In this document: positions 16,894 through 25,337 of the stretch, one piece after another | Position numbering within the stretch: the first letter of the stretch is position 1 | Layout: each line of letters opens with the position of its first letter | Assembly (NCBI GenBank): GCA_965249525.1 | Contig: OZ252237.1 | Span: 806,001 to 870,000, forward strand | DNA length: 64,000 nucleotides | Reading direction: 5' to 3' | Source of the DNA: G965240465 sp965249525 | GTDB taxonomy: Bacteria > SAR324 > JACQKK01 | The notes under the pieces: model-generated | Database searches by the model: none | Told to the model about the DNA's origin: nothing | Seen by the model: the letters and a program-made list of their open reading frames with translations, nothing else | Made by a program: the position numbers and the translations under genes

Positions 16894-17113
16894 GCCCTGT
16901 TACCATCACCAGCGAATCACAGCAGACGGCTTGTTCCCCTCATCTCTCGCCATCAACAATCTTACATTGTGCCAGAAACAGGGTGCTTTTCAAGCGTCTT
17001 TGGAGGTAGATTCACTTTGTTTTTAGTGCAAAGCTTGCATGTTGTGGAACTAAGCGTTATCCTGTACACGAACGCAATATCTTTGATATTTATTTAAATG
17101 TCTACTGTGAGTT

Positions 17114-17127
17114 TGTGGAAAACCACA
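17114..17127 (+). promoter_or_regulatory. Hairpin and T-run in leader of the Mrr-like gene
   Basis: TGTGG-AAAA-CCACA, perfect 5-bp stem, followed after three bases by TTTTT (17131-17135) and then the ribosome site. It looks like a small terminator or attenuator placed just before the gene. No upstream plus-strand gene needs terminating, since ileS runs the other way, so leader control is the more interesting reading. Confidence 0.35.
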
Positions 17128-17158
17128 GGATTTTTCTATATTGATGGAGAAGGAGACA

Positions 17159-18130
17159 ATGGCGGAATATAACATTTACGCTGTGAGGGCAGAGAGATAT
17201 GAAGAGGCCCTGGAATTTAATATGTGGCTGCAACAGTGTTTTGCTGCTGGCGAAGCACGATTTGGCGAGGGAAGTATAGAGGAAAAAGACCGTCCCGAAT
17301 ACAGTCCTCGCAATCGTTATTTGCTAAAAATCAAACCGGGAGATTATTTGGCGTATCTGAACCAATTTCAAGCGGGGGAAGTAACCGTTGCCAAGGTGAC
17401 AGGAGTATATGCTTTCACCCGTGAGGATAAGAGTTATAAAGGAGATTTCCGCCACTGCATTAGCATAGATCCTAGGGTGGTTTCATTTTTCCGCCATGAT
17501 GCATATGTGCAGGAAGATTTAAGCCATAAGTTAGGATTGCAAGGACGGTGGTATCGCATCCAAGCCAAGAATGCGTTTGAACAAGTACTAAAAGCACATA
17601 AAGCCGGCAAGCTGGGTAAGAAAGCTGACGAAACTGGCAGATTCAAGCAGTTGCTTTACGACAGCGATGAACTGTTGAAGCAGATGGCTGAGGAACTTGA
17701 AAGGAATGATGTAAAAGACTTAGAAGCCACCCTCATTCAATGCTTAGAAAAAATGCTGCCGAAGGCACAGTTGGATGATTCCATCAACAGTGAAGGCTTG
17801 AATGCTGTGCTGTCATATGATGACGGCATCCCCATTGAAGGCATGTCAAAAGCCAAACGCTGTGCAGTGCAAATTATGGCTGATACTGGCACAGTGTCTG
17901 ATATAAAAATTTTTCAAGAAATTAAGATGGTTTTTGCCAACGGAAAAGAAGAGGGAAACGAATTTGATTCATGCTTGCTGCTAATGACTGGTTATCCCAC
18001 CCAGCAATTTTTGGGAAAACTGAACAAATTGAGAGAAGAGTCTGGAAAATCTATCGGCTTGATTGCTGGTAAATCTCTGGCTTCAATCGTCATGCGTTAT
18101 CACCCAGATTTGTTTGGTATGACGGATTAA
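17159..18130 (+). CDS. Orphan PUA-like / Mrr-like putative restriction endonuclease
   Basis: 323 residues from the ATG directly after AAGGAGACA; earlier TTG 17141 and ATG 17144 are possible. N-terminal 130 residues: EYNIYAVRAERYEEALEFNMWLQQ...RYLLKIKPGDYLAYLNQ...VAKVTGVY, which reads like a beta-rich EVE/PUA-type domain used by modification-dependent nucleases to sense modified bases. A helical linker (about 145-200) follows. The C-terminus, FQEIKMVF...FDSCLLLMTGYPTQQFLGKL...SIGLIAGKSLASIVMRYHPDLFG, has the ExK and the late 'LIAGKSLA' pattern of Mrr-type PD-(D/E)xK nucleases, but the upstream acidic residue is unclear. No methylase or partner subunit is adjacent. Fold assignment is inference from patterns. 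Confidence 0.55.
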   Translation: MAEYNIYAVRAERYEEALEFNMWLQQCFAAGEARFGEGSIEEKDRPEYSPRNRYLLKIKPGDYLAYLNQFQAGEVTVAKVTGVYAFTREDKSYKGDFRHCISIDPRVVSFFRHDAYVQEDLSHKLGLQGRWYRIQAKNAFEQVLKAHKAGKLGKKADETGRFKQLLYDSDELLKQMAEELERNDVKDLEATLIQCLEKMLPKAQLDDSINSEGLNAVLSYDDGIPIEGMSKAKRCAVQIMADTGTVSDIKIFQEIKMVFANGKEEGNEFDSCLLLMTGYPTQQFLGKLNKLREESGKSIGLIAGKSLASIVMRYHPDLFGMTD

Positions 18131-18398
18131 CAAAGGCACGAATTCTCGCAGCCCAGCAAATCAATTTCCCCAGCAATAGAAACAAATGGGACTTCAATTG
18201 CGGCCAGCATCTAGAAAAATATTTTTTGCAAGGTATCATTTCTGATCTTGCCTACAGATACTAGGTTTTCTGCCATCCCAGGCATCCATCACTAGGGTGA
18301 TACGGCACAAGGCTTTTTATAAGAGGTGTGCGGGGGAGTCATGCCCTCCCTGCATACAACTATGCAAAGTGTTGTGTTGAGGGGAAGGAAACCTGTAT

Positions 18399-20564
18399 AT
18401 GTATGCAAAAGGGTGCCCTCAGTATTGTTGTTATTTTCAGGATGGTAACATCTGCCTGGGACTAGTGTGCGATGAATCCCTTGGATTGGTGTACCTGCTG
18501 ACTGAGGAAGGAGATTCGCACTGTTTGTCGGCACGGCGGATGTTGTTTTGCTGGCAGGGTGAGATGACTGCCTCAGCAGAGTCGGAAGCGATGTGGCAGA
18601 AGGCAGCGTTGGAACAGCTTGAAGAGAAGAAACAGCAGCACCAGGAGCTGTTAGAGGGGCGTTTGAGTGCTGAGGAAAGGGGTGCGCTCGAGCGGTTGCA
18701 CGGGGGGTTGATTGCGGGACAGGGGTTGGAGGCGGCGGAGTTGCTGGAGGTTCTTTCGGCGGGGGAACAGGGGTGGGAAGGGGCACGCTGGTACTGGGTG
18801 TTGTTGCGGGGCAAGGAGTGGTTTCGTCGTCAGAAGGGAGAATTTGTTGTGCTAAGCACAGAGGAGGGTGTGGCAGTGCGCAAGCGGGCAGCCGTTCGTT
18901 GGGTGCAGCAGCAGCAGGTGCAGCGTACGCAGGCTTGGGTTGCCTTGTTGAAGCAGGGAAAGTGGCCTCCACCTGTATCGGACAGCCCAACTTCTTCTTT
19001 GGCGGACGAACCTGAAACAGCTTCGCTGCTGCAACCTTCAGCTGTGACCGATCCCCAGACGACTGACTGGCAGCCGCAGGATTTATTGGCGGCGCTGCAG
19101 TCGCTGTTGGTGGCTGAACAAGCTTCTCCGCATTGGGCGCTGCTGGGGCTGGCGCTTGGCTTGACGGGATTGGAAAAGGCAGAGCGCGAACGCACCCTGC
19201 AGCAATGGCTGCAGCATGCCAATTGTTGGCCAGGCTGGCCAAGCATCTGGATGCGGCGCGCCCAGGTGCATTCAGCATTCCCAAAGCACCTGCAAGCCGC
19301 CGCAGATACACTGGCGCAATCCCCTCGGGAGACTGGAACCCAGCAAGGGCAGAAAAGGAGCAAACCTTGGCAGAAACTGCATATGCTGCACAGTTACACC
19401 ATTGATGCCAGCAGCACCCGTGACTATGATGACGCTATCGCCATTGAAGCAGCTGCGCCGGATCGTGTACAGGTCGCTGTTTCCATTGCAGCACCAGCAG
19501 CTTTGATACCTGCCAGGCATTCGCTCACCAAAGAAGCTATTTGCCGCACTTCCACTTTTTATCATCCTGCTGGCTGTGTCCCCATGCTGCCTGCTGCCAT
19601 CAGCGAAAACCGCAGCAGCCTGCTGGCCCAACAGGAACGCGAAACCATCACCTTCCGTCTGGAAGTTATCCCTCGTGGGGTGCAACTGCTGGAACTACTG
19701 CCTGGGGTGGTTAGCATCCAGCAAAATCTGAACTATCAACAAAGTGCACAATTGCTGCAAGAAGATCGCAGCTGGGGACTGCTGGCTGGACTCTGCCAAC
19801 AACAGGCACAACGACGCCAGCAGGCCGGCGCACGTCTCCATGAGCGACATGAACTGCTGTTGGATGCCAGCGATCCCCAAGCCGTGAAGTTACATCATAT
19901 TCAGCGCAGTGATCCCATCCACCGCTTGGTGGAGGAGTTGGCAATATCCTGCAACATAGCCGCCGCTGACTATTGCCACCAGCACCAGATCCCCGTACTT
20001 TATCGCACGCAGGCTGCTTCTCCACCTGCCTGCGATGACGCCTCCCCTTCGGCAGCTACTAAACAACCCATACAGGCGGTGCGACTGTCTCTCACTGCTG
20101 CTGAACATGCCAGCATCGGTTGTCCCCGTTATATACAGCTTACTGCACCACTGCGGCGGGCATTGGACTTGTGTCTTCAGCAGCAATTATTGGCACACCT
20201 CTGTGGGCAGCCGCTTCCTTGGCAGGCAGAGGAACTACAGCAATTGATCCCCCAGCTGGAAAGCCGTCTAGGGGTGCTTCAGCGACTCAGCCGCCGCCTA
20301 GAAACATACTGGAAAATGGTCTGGCTGCAACAGCACAGCCATCAAAATTTCACTGCAAAAGCATACAAGGCTACCCATAGGGGTGAAACCCGTGTCTGGC
20401 TGCCCCAGCTGCAAATGCCCGCCCGTCTGCACGGCAACAGCCCATCTCCAGGGGAAGAAGTACCCGTACGCTTGGAAGCATTGGATATGCTCACCCCTCG
20501 GGTCTGGGTAAAGCGAGACTCGTATTTTGCGCACGGCAGCAAAACACTTGTTGCAGAAGATTAG
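18399..20564 (+). CDS. RNase II/R-family 3'-5' exoribonuclease, atypical
   Basis: 721 residues. The RNB catalytic signature is recognisable as TIDASSTRDYDDAIAIE (about residues 334-350), with the Asp cluster D..(x)6..D.DDA that binds two metals; the distal RNB segments HRLVEELAISCNIAAADYCHQ and ...GCPRYIQLTAPLRRALDL (the YTHFTSPIRRYxDL counterpart) follow. The long N-terminal 320 residues lack clear cold-shock domains and are rich in Gln, Glu, Leu and Trp. It resembles the divergent VacB-type enzymes rather than E. coli RNase R. AAGGAA lies eight bases before the ATG. The 268 bp upstream show one hairpin (GGGAG...CTCCC near 18334) and no gene. Its stop overlaps that of lepA by four bases. Confidence 0.8.
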   Translation: MYAKGCPQYCCYFQDGNICLGLVCDESLGLVYLLTEEGDSHCLSARRMLFCWQGEMTASAESEAMWQKAALEQLEEKKQQHQELLEGRLSAEERGALERLHGGLIAGQGLEAAELLEVLSAGEQGWEGARWYWVLLRGKEWFRRQKGEFVVLSTEEGVAVRKRAAVRWVQQQQVQRTQAWVALLKQGKWPPPVSDSPTSSLADEPETASLLQPSAVTDPQTTDWQPQDLLAALQSLLVAEQASPHWALLGLALGLTGLEKAERERTLQQWLQHANCWPGWPSIWMRRAQVHSAFPKHLQAAADTLAQSPRETGTQQGQKRSKPWQKLHMLHSYTIDASSTRDYDDAIAIEAAAPDRVQVAVSIAAPAALIPARHSLTKEAICRTSTFYHPAGCVPMLPAAISENRSSLLAQQERETITFRLEVIPRGVQLLELLPGVVSIQQNLNYQQSAQLLQEDRSWGLLAGLCQQQAQRRQQAGARLHERHELLLDASDPQAVKLHHIQRSDPIHRLVEELAISCNIAAADYCHQHQIPVLYRTQAASPPACDDASPSAATKQPIQAVRLSLTAAEHASIGCPRYIQLTAPLRRALDLCLQQQLLAHLCGQPLPWQAEELQQLIPQLESRLGVLQRLSRRLETYWKMVWLQQHSHQNFTAKAYKATHRGETRVWLPQLQMPARLHGNSPSPGEEVPVRLEALDMLTPRVWVKRDSYFAHGSKTLVAED

Positions 20565-22450
20565 TTATCTGTTTTTAGTATGGTCATAAAGGCATCTTGT
20601 GGAACTTCCACACTGCCGATTTGTTTCATGCGTCGTTTGCCCTCTTTCTGTTTTTCCAGCAGCTTGCGTTTGCGGGAGATGTCTCCTCCGTAGCATTTGG
20701 CGGTAACATTTTTGCGGATGGCACGGATGCTCTCTCTGGCGACGATGCGTGAACCGACAGCAGCTTGGATGGCTACTTCAAACATTTGTCTAGGAATGTG
20801 CTGTTTCAGGCGCAAGGCAAGTTCTCGTCCACGGGTGGTGGCTTGCGATTTTGGTACAATCAGCGAGAGGGCATCCACTGCTGAACCATTCAGCAGCAAG
20901 TCCAGCTTCACCAGTTCACTCTGGCGAAATCCCAACTGTTCATAATCAAATGACCCATAGCCCCGTGTGGCAGATTTCAAGCGGTCGTGAAAGTCCACAA
21001 TGATTTCGTTGAGGGGCAGGTCGTAGGTCAGTACTGCCCGCCCACCTTCCAGATACTCCATAGATTGCTGCTGTCCCCGCTTTTCCAGCAATAGCTGCAT
21101 CACTGTGCCCACATAGTCCTTGGGAACAAATACCTGCCCGCGTACATAGGGTTCAGCGATGTGTTCCAGCCGTGTAGTCTCTGGCAGATGGTTGGGATTC
21201 TCCACCCGAACCACTTCGCCCGATTTCAAATGCGCTTGGTACACCACTGTGGGGGCGGTGGCTATCAAGCGAATACCCATCTCGCGCTCCAGCCGCTGCT
21301 GGATAATTTCCAGGTGCAGCATGCCCAGAAACTTGCAGCGAAATCCATACCCTAGTGCTGTGGAAGTCTCTGGTTCATACTCCAGGGCAGCATCGTTCAA
21401 AGCCATCCTGCCCAAGGCTTCTCGCAGATGCTCAAACAACTCGCCCTCCGCAGGATAAAGCCCGCTGAAAACCATGGGCTTTAAGCGCGTATAGCCAGGC
21501 AGGGGCTGTGCAGCCGGGCGCTTGGCGAGTGTCATGGTATCCCCTACGCGCGCATGCTGGATGTCTTTGATGCTTGCCGCCAAGTTACCCACATCGCCAG
21601 TCGACAGCGCATGCACCTCCCGTCGCTGAGGCGTTAGCATGCCCAGCGAACTCACTTCAAACTCCTTGCCTGATTTCATCAACATGATGCGATCTCCCAC
21701 TTGCACCCGTCCTTGTCGCAGCCGAATGTTCACCATCACTCCCAAATAGCTGTCAAACCAAGCGTCATAGATCAATGCCTGCAAGGGGGCTTCCATATCA
21801 CCCGTTGGTGATGGCACTTGCTGTACCAACTTCTCCAACACCGCAGGCACACCCTCTCCCGTCTTGGAATTGACCTGCAGCATGGGAGCTTCTTGCTGAC
21901 CTCCCAGAATCTCCCGTAATTGGCGCTCCACTCCCTCAGCATCCGCATGCGGTAAATCCACCTTGCTTAAAACCGCAATGATGCTGAGATCTTGCTGTAA
22001 AGCCAAATACAAATTAGCCAAGGTTTGCGCTTCTACCCCCTGTGAGGCATCCACCAGCAGCAGAGCACCCTCGCAGGCTGCCAATGAGCGTGAAACCTCA
22101 TAGCTGAAATCCACATGCCCAGGGGTGTCAATCAGATTCAGGCGGTAGCTGTGTCCATCTTGGGCTTTCCAGTGCAGGCTGACGGTCTGCGCTTTGATGG
22201 TAATACCGCGCTCTTGTTCCAGCTCTAATGAATCCAATACGCGGTCTTTCATTTGATGGGGTGCAAGCGCTCCGCTGAGTTCCATCATGCGGTCAGCCAG
22301 GGTGGACTTGCCGTGATCTGCGTGTGCGATGATAGAGAAATTACGCACCCGCCCCTGCGGGACAGGGGGCAGTGCTGGCTGCCTGGCGGGCGAGCCTTTG
22401 GGAGACCTGGCTGAGGGGGAGGTGTTGCTCATGCTGTCATGATAACGCAT
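20561..22450 (-). CDS. lepA: Elongation factor 4 (LepA), back-translocating GTPase
   Basis: Ribosome-associated GTPase of about 600 residues; here 629 with an extra N-terminal 35 residues rich in Ser and Pro. G1 reads AHADHGKST, G3 DTPGHVDF, and the switch region RGITIK is intact. The C-terminal LepA-specific region is complete (GYGSFDYEQLGFRQSELVKLDLLLNG, AKCYGGDISRKRKLLEKQKEGKRRMK). The ATG at 22450 has only a weak ribosome site; ATG 22432 is an alternative. In E. coli lepA precedes lepB; that neighbour is absent here and znuB lies upstream. Converges with the RNase gene, with interlocked stop codons. Confidence 0.97.
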   Translation of the reverse strand: MRYHDSMSNTSPSARSPKGSPARQPALPPVPQGRVRNFSIIAHADHGKSTLADRMMELSGALAPHQMKDRVLDSLELEQERGITIKAQTVSLHWKAQDGHSYRLNLIDTPGHVDFSYEVSRSLAACEGALLLVDASQGVEAQTLANLYLALQQDLSIIAVLSKVDLPHADAEGVERQLREILGGQQEAPMLQVNSKTGEGVPAVLEKLVQQVPSPTGDMEAPLQALIYDAWFDSYLGVMVNIRLRQGRVQVGDRIMLMKSGKEFEVSSLGMLTPQRREVHALSTGDVGNLAASIKDIQHARVGDTMTLAKRPAAQPLPGYTRLKPMVFSGLYPAEGELFEHLREALGRMALNDAALEYEPETSTALGYGFRCKFLGMLHLEIIQQRLEREMGIRLIATAPTVVYQAHLKSGEVVRVENPNHLPETTRLEHIAEPYVRGQVFVPKDYVGTVMQLLLEKRGQQQSMEYLEGGRAVLTYDLPLNEIIVDFHDRLKSATRGYGSFDYEQLGFRQSELVKLDLLLNGSAVDALSLIVPKSQATTRGRELALRLKQHIPRQMFEVAIQAAVGSRIVARESIRAIRKNVTAKCYGGDISRKRKLLEKQKEGKRRMKQIGSVEVPQDAFMTILKTDN

Positions 22451-22518
22451 TTCTTATGCAAAACGCACAAGACAAAAGATTTAGCCTGTGGAGGAAGCTT
22501 TGACTGCAAAAGCGCCTG

Positions 22519-23328
22519 TTATGATTTTTTTAATTTTTTAGCGATGAGGGCATGAAGCAGGAATATCAGGGCTGCTGCCAGCACGATGGAGGGACCGGAG
22601 GGGGTGTCGTATTGGATAGAGAACAGCAGTCCGAGGATGGTAGCCATGATGCCCGCATTGCAGGAGAGCAGTACCATTTGCAGCGGCGAGCGTGAGATTT
22701 GTGCGGCGGCTGCAGCGGGAAGCAGCAGCAGAGAAGAGATGAGCAGCACACCGGCGAGACGGAAGCCAAGTGTCATGGCAGCAGCCATAAGCACCAGCAG
22801 CATGATTTGCAGCAGGTTGGTTTTGATGCCTTCGGCTTGGGCGAGTTCTTGGTAAGCGATGGTCATCAGCAAGGGTTTCCAGCAGAGTTTGATGAGCAGG
22901 TTGATGACCACAGCACCGATATAGATAACGGCAATTTCTGTCCAGCTGATGCCCAGGATATTGCCAAAGAGAAGTCCAACAAGATTGGAACCTTGCATGA
23001 GGGAGAACAGCACCAGTCCGAGGGCGAGCATGCTGTGAGAGAGTATGCCGAGGGCGGTATCAGAAGTGAGTCCCCGTTTTTGTCTGAGCCAATAGAGACC
23101 GAATGCCAGCAAAAGAAAGGCGATACCCAAACCGAAGGAAAGGGCGGAGGCAAATGCCATAGCCAGAACGATGCCCATCAGTCCGCTGTGAGCCATGGCT
23201 TCACCCAGATATGCCATACGCTGCCAGACCACGAAACATCCCAGAGGTGCAGTGATGAGACTGATGCCTATGCCTGCCAAGAGGGCGCGCAGCAGAAAAG
23301 GTTCCTGAAACAGCAATTCCAACGCCAT
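22519..23328 (-). CDS. znuB: High-affinity zinc ABC transporter, permease
   Basis: ABC-3 family integral membrane permease of about 270 residues that forms the zinc channel with ZnuC. At least eight hydrophobic segments are visible; the family block RMAYLGEAMAHSGLMG lies near residues 37-52, and RLAGVLLISSLLLLPAAAAA near the fifth-sixth segments. Start at ATG 23328 with GGGAGG 11 bases upstream; an earlier TTG at 23352 is less likely. It follows znuC by 62 bp in the same direction, and together with the divergent znuA forms a complete importer. Specificity for zinc rather than manganese rests on the His-rich neighbours. Confidence 0.93.
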   Translation of the reverse strand: MALELLFQEPFLLRALLAGIGISLITAPLGCFVVWQRMAYLGEAMAHSGLMGIVLAMAFASALSFGLGIAFLLLAFGLYWLRQKRGLTSDTALGILSHSMLALGLVLFSLMQGSNLVGLLFGNILGISWTEIAVIYIGAVVINLLIKLCWKPLLMTIAYQELAQAEGIKTNLLQIMLLVLMAAAMTLGFRLAGVLLISSLLLLPAAAAAQISRSPLQMVLLSCNAGIMATILGLLFSIQYDTPSGPSIVLAAALIFLLHALIAKKLKKS

Positions 23329-23390
23329 GCTTGATTTAACCTCCCTTTGCAAAAGGCAGCTTCCCCTGCCCCAGTAGATACAGCCAGGGG

Positions 23391-24194
23391 CTAGCGGTTG
23401 GAGTGGGTATGGTCATGTTGATGGATGTAGGGGGCAAAAGCTTTGCCGAATATTTTCTCATAGGTGGGGTCACGGCTGATGGCTTCAGGGGCGCCCGAAC
23501 AGCAGACATGTCCTTGGATGCAGAGTACTTGGTCGGTGGAGAACATCACCATGTGAAGGTCGTGAGAGACCATGAGCACACCACATTTAAGGCTGTATCG
23601 CAGTTTGTTGAGTTGATTGTAGAATTCAGCCTGTCCATGGATATCCATTTTTTGTACGGGTTCATCCAGCACCAATAGGTCTGGTTTGCACAAAAGGGCG
23701 CGGGCAAGCATCACACGCTGAAGCTCGCCGCCAGAGAGTTCTCGCAGCAGCTGTTTTGCTGAGATAGCCACACCTGCTTGAGAAAGTGCTTCTTGCAGCT
23801 TGTGGTCTGCAACCACAGTAGGCAGGCACAGCCAATCTTTCACAGTCAGCGGCAAAGAAGGATTGAACACAGTCAGCTGCGGCAGATAGCCTATCCTTAG
23901 CTTGGGCTTGCGCCATACCTCGCCAGCAGAAACTTTTTGCAGTCCCAGCAGCAAGCGAAGAATGGTGCTTTTCCCCGCCCCATTGGGGCCAATCAAGGTG
24001 ACCACCTCTCCGCGATGCACCACCAAGTCAATATCGGAAACCACTACAGCCTCTAACGGACCCGATACCCTTCGCATGCGCACCAATTCCTCACCCTTTG
24101 TTTCTGGGGCAAGGGGTGTTGTATCCTTTTCTGTGCGAGCAACACAGGTCGCTGAAGCAGCCACTCTACCTCTCAAAAATGGTTTTTTTACCAT
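23391..24194 (-). CDS. znuC: Zinc ABC transporter, ATP-binding protein
   Basis: Cytoplasmic ATPase of the importer, 267 residues. Walker A GPNGAGKST, the signature LSGGELQR, Walker B LLVLDEP and the switch His in VSHDLHMVM are all present. As in other ZnuC proteins the C-terminus is His-rich (YIHQHDHTH), a feature of zinc importers. The N-terminal 35 residues are an unusual basic/Thr-rich extension before the ATPase domain. Its start lies one base from a palindromic candidate Zur site, which would make expression zinc-repressed. Co-oriented with znuB and divergent from znuA. Confidence 0.94.
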   Translation of the reverse strand: MVKKPFLRGRVAASATCVARTEKDTTPLAPETKGEELVRMRRVSGPLEAVVVSDIDLVVHRGEVVTLIGPNGAGKSTILRLLLGLQKVSAGEVWRKPKLRIGYLPQLTVFNPSLPLTVKDWLCLPTVVADHKLQEALSQAGVAISAKQLLRELSGGELQRVMLARALLCKPDLLVLDEPVQKMDIHGQAEFYNQLNKLRYSLKCGVLMVSHDLHMVMFSTDQVLCIQGHVCCSGAPEAISRDPTYEKIFGKAFAPYIHQHDHTHSNR

Positions 24195-24195
24195 G

Positions 24196-24205
24196 TATTA
24201 TAATA
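24196..24205. promoter_or_regulatory. Candidate Zur operator between znuC and znuA
   Basis: TATTATAATA, a perfect 10-bp palindrome within GTATTATAATAAC, in the 81-bp divergent region of znuC and znuA. Zur boxes are AT-rich palindromes centred on TATA-like cores upstream of znu genes (established for the family). It sits two bases upstream of the znuC ATG, so it would have to block znuC transcription within the leader. The flanks beyond the core are not symmetric. Confidence 0.45.
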
Positions 24206-24275
24206 ACCCGATAGGCAATACTTTTTAGGGGGACAGTCTCCCTTGCTGCCCCCTTGAAAACTGCTAACACCTTCC

Positions 24276-25310
24276 ATGGCTGCAATCATGAATGCTCAAA
24301 CAATCATGGCGATGATTCCCCACCGTCAGCTGGTCATTATGGCGACAACCTTCCTGGCCGTTTGTTTCCTGGCCGTTTGTTTCCTGGCCGTTTGTTTCCT
24401 GGCTGCTTGTTTCCTTCCACGCCATATCCTGGCACAAAACACCGTACCCAAGGTGGTTGTCACCATCAAGCCCCTGTACAGCCTGGCTGCCCAGGTCATG
24501 CAGGGAGTGGGAAGCCCCCAGCTGCTGATACACTCCAATATCTCCCCACATGACTATCATCTGCGACCTTCAGATGCACGCAGCCTGCAGCAAGCCGATA
24601 TCGTCATCTGGGTGGGACCCCAGCTGGAAGGTCCCCTGGGCAAAGTCATTCAAGACATCCCCTGCGCCCTTTCCCTGATAGAGCTTCAAGGGATCAAACA
24701 AATCCAGACCTCGCAACACTCCTTTTGGCATCGGCTGCAGCAGCTGTTCTCCTTCTCTGATGATAAAGCCCACCAGGAAGATGACTATACACGTTCACAC
24801 AGCAAAGACCCACACATCTGGCTAAGCACCCACAACGCAGCTGTGATTGCCCAAGCCATTGCCCACAAACTCTCAGAAAAAGACCCTAAAAATGCAGCCA
24901 AATACCAGCAAAATCTGCAACAGCTAGAAATCCGCCTGCGCCAGCTTAAAAAGCAAATACAAGCACAGTTGAAAAACTTTGATGTTCCATACTTCGTCTT
25001 CCATAACGCTTATCAACACTTTGAAGATGAATTTCAACTCCGTTCATCAGGTGTACTCACCCTTACTCCCGGTGTTACCCCAGGTCCCAGAACCATTGCC
25101 AGACTCAGACAGCGCATTCTAAGAGACAAAGTTTACTGTCTCTTCACTGAACCACAATTCTCAAACATTCAGCTGGTCAATGCCTTGAAAGAAAATAACC
25201 AACTCCAGATCCATACCCTGGATCCCCTAGGAGCAAACCTCACACCTTCACCCCAACTTTACCAACAACTGCTGCAACATATCTCCAGCAGCCTGCTGCG
25301 CTGTCGCTAA
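24276..25310 (+). CDS. znuA: Zinc ABC transporter, periplasmic binding protein
   Basis: Substrate-binding protein of the A-I cluster family, 344 residues. The signal region is odd: its hydrophobic core consists of four tandem pentapeptides, FLAVC three times and FLAAC once. The mature domain starts near VPKVVVTIKPLYSLAAQVM. Candidate zinc ligands lie in SPHDYHLRPS, DPHIWLS and FHNAYQHFEDEF; a short charged loop with His and Asp (about 165-190) replaces the longer His-rich loop of E. coli ZnuA. Several ATGs are possible (24276 to 24339). It is divergent from znuCB. The coding strand is C/A-rich over most of its length. Confidence 0.93.
   Translation: MAAIMNAQTIMAMIPHRQLVIMATTFLAVCFLAVCFLAVCFLAACFLPRHILAQNTVPKVVVTIKPLYSLAAQVMQGVGSPQLLIHSNISPHDYHLRPSDARSLQQADIVIWVGPQLEGPLGKVIQDIPCALSLIELQGIKQIQTSQHSFWHRLQQLFSFSDDKAHQEDDYTRSHSKDPHIWLSTHNAAVIAQAIAHKLSEKDPKNAAKYQQNLQQLEIRLRQLKKQIQAQLKNFDVPYFVFHNAYQHFEDEFQLRSSGVLTLTPGVTPGPRTIARLRQRILRDKVYCLFTEPQFSNIQLVNALKENNQLQIHTLDPLGANLTPSPQLYQQLLQHISSSLLRCR
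24351..24410 (+). repeat. 15-bp tandem repeat in the znuA signal sequence
   Basis: Three exact copies of TTCCTGGCCGTTTGT (24351-24365, 24366-24380, 24381-24395) and a fourth with two changes (24396-24410). Each adds five residues to the hydrophobic core, so copy changes would keep the frame but alter core length in steps of five residues and one Cys. Confidence 0.95.
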
Positions 25311-25314
25311 AGCC

Positions 25315-25328
25315 CCTTAGAAAAGGGT
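25315..25328. terminator. Hairpin between convergent znuA and sugar permease
   Basis: CCCTT-AGAA-AAGGG, a perfect 5-bp stem with a four-base loop, placed in the 27-bp gap between the two stop codons. Only short T stretches follow, so it may be a weak bidirectional terminator. Confidence 0.35.
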
Positions 25329-25337
25329 TGTGTGGTG

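Noticed and set aside
22699..23334. Open frame of 211 codons on the plus strand opposite znuB
   Set aside because: Antisense shadow of a conserved membrane protein; composition (His/Gln/Ser-rich) is that of a reversed hydrophobic gene.
24264..24560. Minus-strand frame with repeated NGQET peptides
   Set aside because: It is the reverse reading of the 15-bp repeats in the znuA signal sequence and has no independent support.
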